This document shows, piece after piece, positions 59,706-64,000 of a stretch of 64,000 nt of DNA. A program made the position numbers and the translations under genes. The DNA is from Brachionus manjavacas (Eukaryota; Rotifera; Eurotatoria; Ploima; Brachionidae). The stretch is from NCBI GenBank assembly GCA_019054805.1, contig JAHQIY010000025.1:496001-560000 (forward strand), given 5' to 3'. The first letter of the stretch is position 1; the number at the start of each line of letters is the position of its first letter. Below the pieces are notes generated by a model. The model saw only the letters and a program-made list of their open reading frames with translations, was not told the origin of the DNA and made no database searches.

Positions 59706-59963
59706 ATGATTTGCCCTAAGCGTAAACGACTTGTTTTAGACTTTCTTCAAAAAGAAGTTACTAAAAAAATTTGACTCGGCTTTACTCCTGAAAAGGTGGC
59801 GTCAGATTTTAATATTGACAAGTCTACTGTTTACAAAATCCTAAACAAATAACATGCTTTAGCTACTTACCGAGATGAAAATCCAAATAGCCCCTTGCGA
59901 AAAGTCTTAAATGCATCGGACTTTCCCCTTGTTGACCAAGCATTAAAAACTTGCTTTTTTCAA
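59706..59963 (+). pseudogene. pogo/Tigger transposase N-terminal part, split by LINE insertion
   Basis: One frame from ATG 59706 reads KRKRLVLDFLQK, then (after a TGA at 59772-59774) FTPEKVASDFNIDKSTVYKIL. After a TAA at 59850-59852 it reads DENPNSPLRKVLNASDFPLV and DQALKTCFFQ. The first part is the CENP-B N-type helix-turn-helix and the second the CENP-B/Tc5-type HTH (usually ..DxALxxWFxQ) that bind terminal repeats. The gene continues at 61195 after the LINE. Two nonsense codons and the insertion make it dead. Confidence 0.75.
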
Positions 59964-59978
59964 TAAAGGAAAGTATAA

Positions 59979-60928
59979 GTGGAGACGAAAAGGTTTGTGG
60001 TGTTATTTTTGACATACAAAAAGCATTTGACAAAGTATGGCATAACGGGTTGTTGTTCAAGCTCAGTAGAATCAAATGTCCTAAAAAAATAAGTCAATGG
60101 ATTAAAGAATTCTTATCAAATAGAAAATATTATGTCAAAGTCGAAAATTCTGTTTCCAGACAATTTGAAATTAACAGTGGCGTTCCCCAAGGGACAATCT
60201 TGTCTCCTATACTTTTCCTAATTTTCATCAATGACATAAACGAATGTAACAGCTATCCGAATCACAATATAACAAGTCTTTTATTTGCAGACGACTTGTT
60301 CGCCTTCAATAAAGATAAAAACATTAACCGTCTCAAAGTTCAAATACAACGATATTTAAAAGCTTTAGAGAACTGGTTTAACAAGTGGAGACTCCAAACA
60401 GCAGCTAAAAAATGTTCGTTCGCAATTTACTCCAAAGGTAAAACACCAAAAGAAATATCAAGTGGTGATTTCAAATTATTCATTTTTGGAGAAGAAATTC
60501 CAGTAAATAATACACCAAAATATCTGGGCGTAACGTTTGACCGGCATTTAAATTTCAAAACTCATATAGAACTAATACGAGAAAAGAGTTTAAAACTGCT
60601 AAACATTCTCAAGTGTTTGTCATTTAAAAAATGGTCTTTGGATATTAACGAAAAACTAAACATTTACAAATGCCTCATAAGATCCACGCTCGAATATGCT
60701 GCACCGATTTTAGTTTTAAACGAAAACAACATTCAAAGATTCCAAGGTATTCAGTACAAAGCGCTGCAAATAATTCACAAAGAAAAGCCAAAATGTTCGA
60801 GTAGCTATTTACACCATTTAAGTCAAATAGAACCAGTCTACGATAGATTATTTAAACTTGGAGAAAATTTTTTTGAAAAAAATATTACAAGTGCAAATCC
60901 ACTCGTCCTCGAATTACTCGACAATTAG
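59979..60928 (+). CDS. LINE reverse transcriptase, open frame, endonuclease missing
   Basis: The frame is open for about 316 LINE codons (an upstream TTG at 59951 lies in the interrupted transposase, so it is not a native start). Motif A is FDIQKAFDKVWH, B is SGVPQGTILSPILFLIFIND, C is LLFADDLFAF with both catalytic Asp, D is WRLQTAAKKC and E is PKYLGVTFDRHLNF. A thumb and C-terminal domain follow (STLEYAAPILVL). No stop or frameshift is seen, which suggests a recent insertion. The 5' truncation removed the endonuclease and the RT fingers, so it cannot move by itself. Jockey/CR1-like by motif content. Confidence 0.85.
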
Positions 60929-61011
60929 ATACACACTCAATATGGAAAAACACCAATCGAGATGCTTTACATCATTAGATGAATACAATTACTATACTTC
61001 TTCTTTTTAAC

Positions 61012-61032
61012 TTTTTTTTTTTTTTTTTTTTT
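61012..61032 (+). repeat. Poly-T run in LINE 3' UTR
   Basis: 21 consecutive T, about 85 bases past the RT stop. Confidence 0.9.
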
Positions 61033-61194
61033 AACGCTATTTTTTCTCTTTAAAAGAAAAATTTCATTTTATTTAATTATTTAAACTAATTGACAAACTA
61101 AATTTTTATTTTTAACCGGAAGGCAAAAGAGCAAAGCTCAAGCCTTTTAAATCATTAAATAAACTAAACTAAACTTAACTAAAGGAAAGTATAA

Positions 61195-61728
61195 CTTAAT
61201 TATCAATGGCAAAACTAGCGAAAAAAGCTATTAGAGTTATTTCAACGGGTTCAACAAACAAAAATGTGAGCAAAAGCCTTTTAAAGGTTAGGTCGGCTAC
61301 ATTCTAAAGTTTTGCGAAAGATATGGTATTAAATCTAATAAAGTTTACTTGAAAGCTTATTTGCTGATAATATGGCTGCAGAGGACTTTATTAAAAATTT
61401 CCTCAATATAATCAGAGGCTATTCGATAGACCAAATTTACAATGCGGGCGAGTGCGACTTGAACTATCATTGTTTGGCAACAACAAGTCTGATCGGAACA
61501 TTTGAAAAGCAATCTCATGGGTTTAAAGTCTATCAAGAACAACATTCAGATCGGTCCAAATTTTTTTCAAACATTAAATCAACAGCAACAATAAATAAAC
61601 AAAATGCTATCACGAACGCTAAACAGAGCTCAATCAAAAGCTTTTTCAAGTCGAATCAAGTTCAGTCGCCAACAGTTATCTCAACCAGGTCCATTACAAT
61701 TGTTCGAAAACAACTTGATTTTAATTAA
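61195..61728 (+). pseudogene. pogo/Tigger transposase, continued: second HTH end, DDE start and C-terminus with PIP-box
   Basis: Coding resumes after the LINE in several frames. NLIINGKTSEK (61193) is followed by VGYILKFCERYGIKS (near 61292). An open frame 61372-61728 reads MAAEDFIKNF, then SIDQIYNAGECDL. The last is the QIYNADETGL motif of pogo/Tigger transposases holding the first catalytic Asp; here the DET positions read GEC, so the Asp is lost. After GFKVYQE the DDE domain is missing. The frame jumps to a C-terminal tail with QSSIKSFF (61624-61647), which fits a PCNA-interacting PIP-box (Q-x2-I-x2-F-F) as known from pogo transposase. The element is internally deleted as well as split. 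Confidence 0.7.
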
Positions 61729-62351
61729 TTTTTTTATAATTTAAATTATAAAATGCCGTTTTTAAATAAAAGATTTTCACCTATTATCCTTTCTTTTTAC
61801 TTCCGAGATAAGACTTTTTTATAGTCAACAGTCGTATTTGATTATAGAGAAGTTAATAAAATATTTTTCATTCCCTTTAATCGAATATTTACTGTATTCT
61901 TAATAAAGAAAATGCCTTAAAATATGCTGATTTTTTTTTGTTTGATGTCGTTTCGTCATTATCACAATCCTTTTAGATTATCTTATTGCTTATTTACCAA
62001 GCAAATCTTTGATGAATTAAAGTATAGACTTATTGTTGTCATTTTTTTATTTTTTATTTTTGGTTTTGCAAGAAAAATGCAAATGATCATGAAAATACTT
62101 AAATTTACAAATGAATTTTGAATATATTGAAAATATTGATAATTAATATTATTTAATTAAAACTAAACAAAAAAATATTGTTTTTTATTCTAAAATATTA
62201 TGATTTAAAAATATTTTTGCTTAATTAATTGTTCAATAATGTCAATTAATAAGTTGCTAGTTCATTGCTTTAAAATTTCCATAACTTCTAAAAATAAAAA
62301 TATTGAACGAAAAAATTTTAAAAAAAGAAAAGATTCATTAATTTTTCTTAC
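61729..62351. other. Intergenic / intron sequence downstream of the 62.4 kb exons
   Basis: The donor at 62351 shows that at least part of this is intron on the minus strand. No next exon could be identified with confidence. A plus-strand 65-codon frame at 61924-62121 shows no similarity and is probably chance. Confidence 0.4.
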
Positions 62352-62822
62352 CATTAGCATCCTTTTTCAATTCATCTCCAATTAAGCTTAAAAAAGTAAA
62401 ACCATTTTCAATATTTACCAAAGTTGCTGCTTCTATCATATCTGAAGCTAGAAAAAAAAATTTAATCTGATATTTAGTTGTTTAAAAGTATTACATTTTA
62501 AAAAGCCTTCATTTTCAAAATTTTTAGTTTCATCATTTTCTGGGTCCATTTCCTGGTTAACTTTGGGAAATCCTTCATTTTGGATATCGGTATTCAAATT
62601 ATTAGATTTTAATTTAGATGAGAATAGTAAATCGAAAATTTTTTCTAAAGTAACAAGATTATTTCTGATGTTTTGTGTAGAATCATTTCCAATATTTAAT
62701 TGCTGATGAATTTTGCTTATTTCATCGATCAAGTTAAAGTCACTTAATTTTTTCTTGAATTTTATTAATTCATTTTTAAGATGTTCTTTTTTCTTCTCAC
62801 AATCAATATATTTTCGTGCGGA
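62352..62822 (-). CDS. Unrecognised protein-coding gene, two internal exons
   Basis: Exon 62822-62495 and exon 62447-62352 are joined by a 47-base intron (donor GTAATA at 62494, acceptor TTTTTTCTAG ending at 62448). The upstream acceptor is AAATTTTTAG|TCC at 62823 and the downstream donor AATG|GTAAGA is at 62351. Phases agree: 0 at entry, 1 between exons, 1 at exit. About 141 residues are encoded. A Lys/Glu-rich helical stretch (CEKKKEHLKNELIKFKKKL) looks like a coiled coil. It is followed by LVTLEKIFDLLF, an acidic segment with two NEGF-x-K repeats, and SDMIEAATLVN..FLSLIGDELKK. I do not recognise the family. A further possible minus-strand exon lies near 63203-63256 (acceptor-like ATTTCAG) but is unsupported. 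Start and stop exons are not found. Confidence 0.6.
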
Positions 62823-63335
62823 CTAAAAATTTATTTAAAGTTATTTTAAAGAATAAATTTCATGCTAAAATTTCTGCTCATAAATATAATTAAATATTTA
62901 AACACATAATATTAGCGGTTAAAAAGTTTTAAGATGGCCTAAATTTACTTCCATTAATTTTAAAGGAAAAAAAGGATATACTTAGTAAGAATTCGGAAAG
63001 CAGATTGTTCGAATGCAAATTACGAAAAAATTATTAAATTAAGAGAAAATTTACAATTTAAAAGCTATTTATTCTAAGTTATAATTTCTCGCACTTGAGA
63101 AATTCAAATTCAATTGAATTAAAAAATTAAAAATATAACTTTCAAACTCCATATTAAAAATATAACTTTATTAATATTATTTATTTTCGATTACAATATT
63201 TAAAAACTTAATAACCAGGAATGGAAATATTTGCGTAATTTTGATTTCTGAGACCTGAAATTAATACAAAAAGAAATTTAAAAAATAAACTGAATCCCTA
63301 GAAAATTTTTAGTGATGAGAGTTTTCTCTTTAGTT
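62823..63335. other. Intron or intergenic sequence
   Basis: The acceptor at 62823 shows that this starts as an intron on the minus strand. A polypyrimidine tract and AG at about 63256 (minus) may mark another exon of 40-55 bases. Confidence 0.35.
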
Positions 63336-63440
63336 TAGTTAACTAAAATTTAGTCGACTAGTTTTTAGTTAACTAATTTTTTGTCCGTTTTTTTTTAGTT
63401 AACTAATTTTTAGTTGACTTATTTTTAGTCGAATAAACTA
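63336..63440. repeat. 15-base minisatellite with palindromic core
   Basis: Units at 63336, 63351, 63366, 63381 (degenerate), 63396, 63411 and 63426 carry tagttaacta, tagtcgacta, tagttgactt or similar. Four of the seven are perfect 10-base palindromes. Confidence 0.85.
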
Positions 63441-63905
63441 AAATTATTAACTAAAGTTTAATTTTTAAAATCTATTTTATTTTTAGAAAATTTTTACTAA
63501 ATAAAAGTTATAACTAAAGCAATTAGCATTATTTTTCTGTAGCAGAAACTCAAATAAATTAAAATATGAGTAAATTATCAACTAATGATTCTTTAAACCT
63601 TTGAATTTAATTGATTATAAATTATGGAATCAACAAATTAAAAAATGTTATGTTTATTTTATTAATCAACCAATAGAATAAATAAATAACATTAAATAAA
63701 GACTTAAATTAATAACATCTGGTTTTGTTACCTATCCTCTCTTAAAAAATTTTCACAAAAAAAAATGTAAAACTGTCTAAATAAAGGAATGTTTCTTTTA
63801 ATTAAAATTCAATAGATTAATTATCAAATTCAAATCCAAGATATTAACTAAAAACTAAAAAAAAATTATATAATGTCAAATCAATGTTTTTAAATATTTT
63901 TTTGT
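63441..63905. other. Gene-poor AT-rich interval
   Basis: No feature recognised between the two minisatellites. Confidence 0.5.
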
Positions 63906-64000
63906 CTCACTATTCCTTAGATATCTCGCTTTCTGCATAATATCCCGCTATTCCTAAATTGTCTCACTATTTCAAAGATATCTCACTTATTCTATTACAA
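63906..64000. repeat. 19-base minisatellite running to the window end
   Basis: Five units start at 63906, 63925, 63944, 63963 and 63982, each beginning ctcact, ctcgct or cccgct and most ending in tat. The array may continue beyond base 64000. Confidence 0.8.

Larger units (their letters stand above)
59964..61194 (+). mobile_element. 5'-truncated LINE inserted in the pogo transposase, with 15-base target duplication
   Basis: The repeat taaaggaaagtataa occurs at 59964-59978 and again at 61180-61194. Between them lie an RT ORF, a 3' UTR with a 21-T run, and a taaactaaact-like tail. The first four bases of the duplication (taaa) could also belong to the tail, so the duplication is 11-15 bases. 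Transposase coding resumes directly after the second copy. Confidence 0.88.

Noticed and set aside
61924..62121. 65-codon plus-strand ORF
   Set aside because: No recognisable domain and likely intronic to the minus-strand gene; chance ORF.

Overview
The window is AT-rich eukaryotic DNA, dominated by mobile and satellite sequence. Short spliced introns (47 and 52 bases with GT..AG ends), a class A seven-helix receptor, a FLYWCH zinc finger, Penelope-like elements with GIY-YIG endonuclease, jockey/CR1-type LINE relics and a pogo/Tigger relic all point to a small invertebrate. A monogonont rotifer such as Brachionus is my best guess (inference, not proven here).

Layout. (1) 1-9930 is a cluster of four Penelope-like element (PLE) copies, all on the minus strand, interleaved with short blocks of a 293-base satellite. 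Copies 1 and 4 keep the 3' GIY-YIG part but are cut at the 5' side. Copy 2 is cut on both sides. Copy 3 keeps the 5' half (ORF1, a TAATG-coupled RT ORF and an upstream hammerhead-like motif) but has lost the endonuclease. Copies 3 and 4 sit head to tail across the hammerhead-like motif. (2) 9930-42797 is one uninterrupted array of about 112 satellite monomers with three successive sequence types and local homogenisation. (3) 42802-46140 holds decayed relics: a DDE transposase fragment, a LINE RT, a minus-strand Gag-like relic with a candidate LTR, and a second LINE 3' end. (4) 46399-46623 is a small FLYWCH-type ORF. (5) 48023-50690 is a decayed LINE with both APE-type endonuclease and RT. (6) 51391-52774 is the best host gene: a two-exon, 443-residue rhodopsin-family GPCR on the minus strand. 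(7) 52775-59700 is mostly gene-poor AT-rich DNA with a hairpin and a tRNA-derived SINE bounded by a 19-base target duplication. (8) 59706-61728 is a pogo/Tigger transposase relic split by a 5'-truncated LINE with a 15-base target duplication. (9) 62352-62822 contains two exons of an unrecognised host gene. Two minisatellites (15- and 19-base periods) close the window.

How the parts relate. Most of the sequence records transposition and tandem-repeat turnover rather than a pathway. The PLE copies and the satellite have been amplified together: the same PLE/satellite breakpoints recur in different copies, so composite units were duplicated rather than each copy inserting separately. Only the GPCR, the 62.4-62.8 kb gene and possibly the FLYWCH ORF look like genes of the host.
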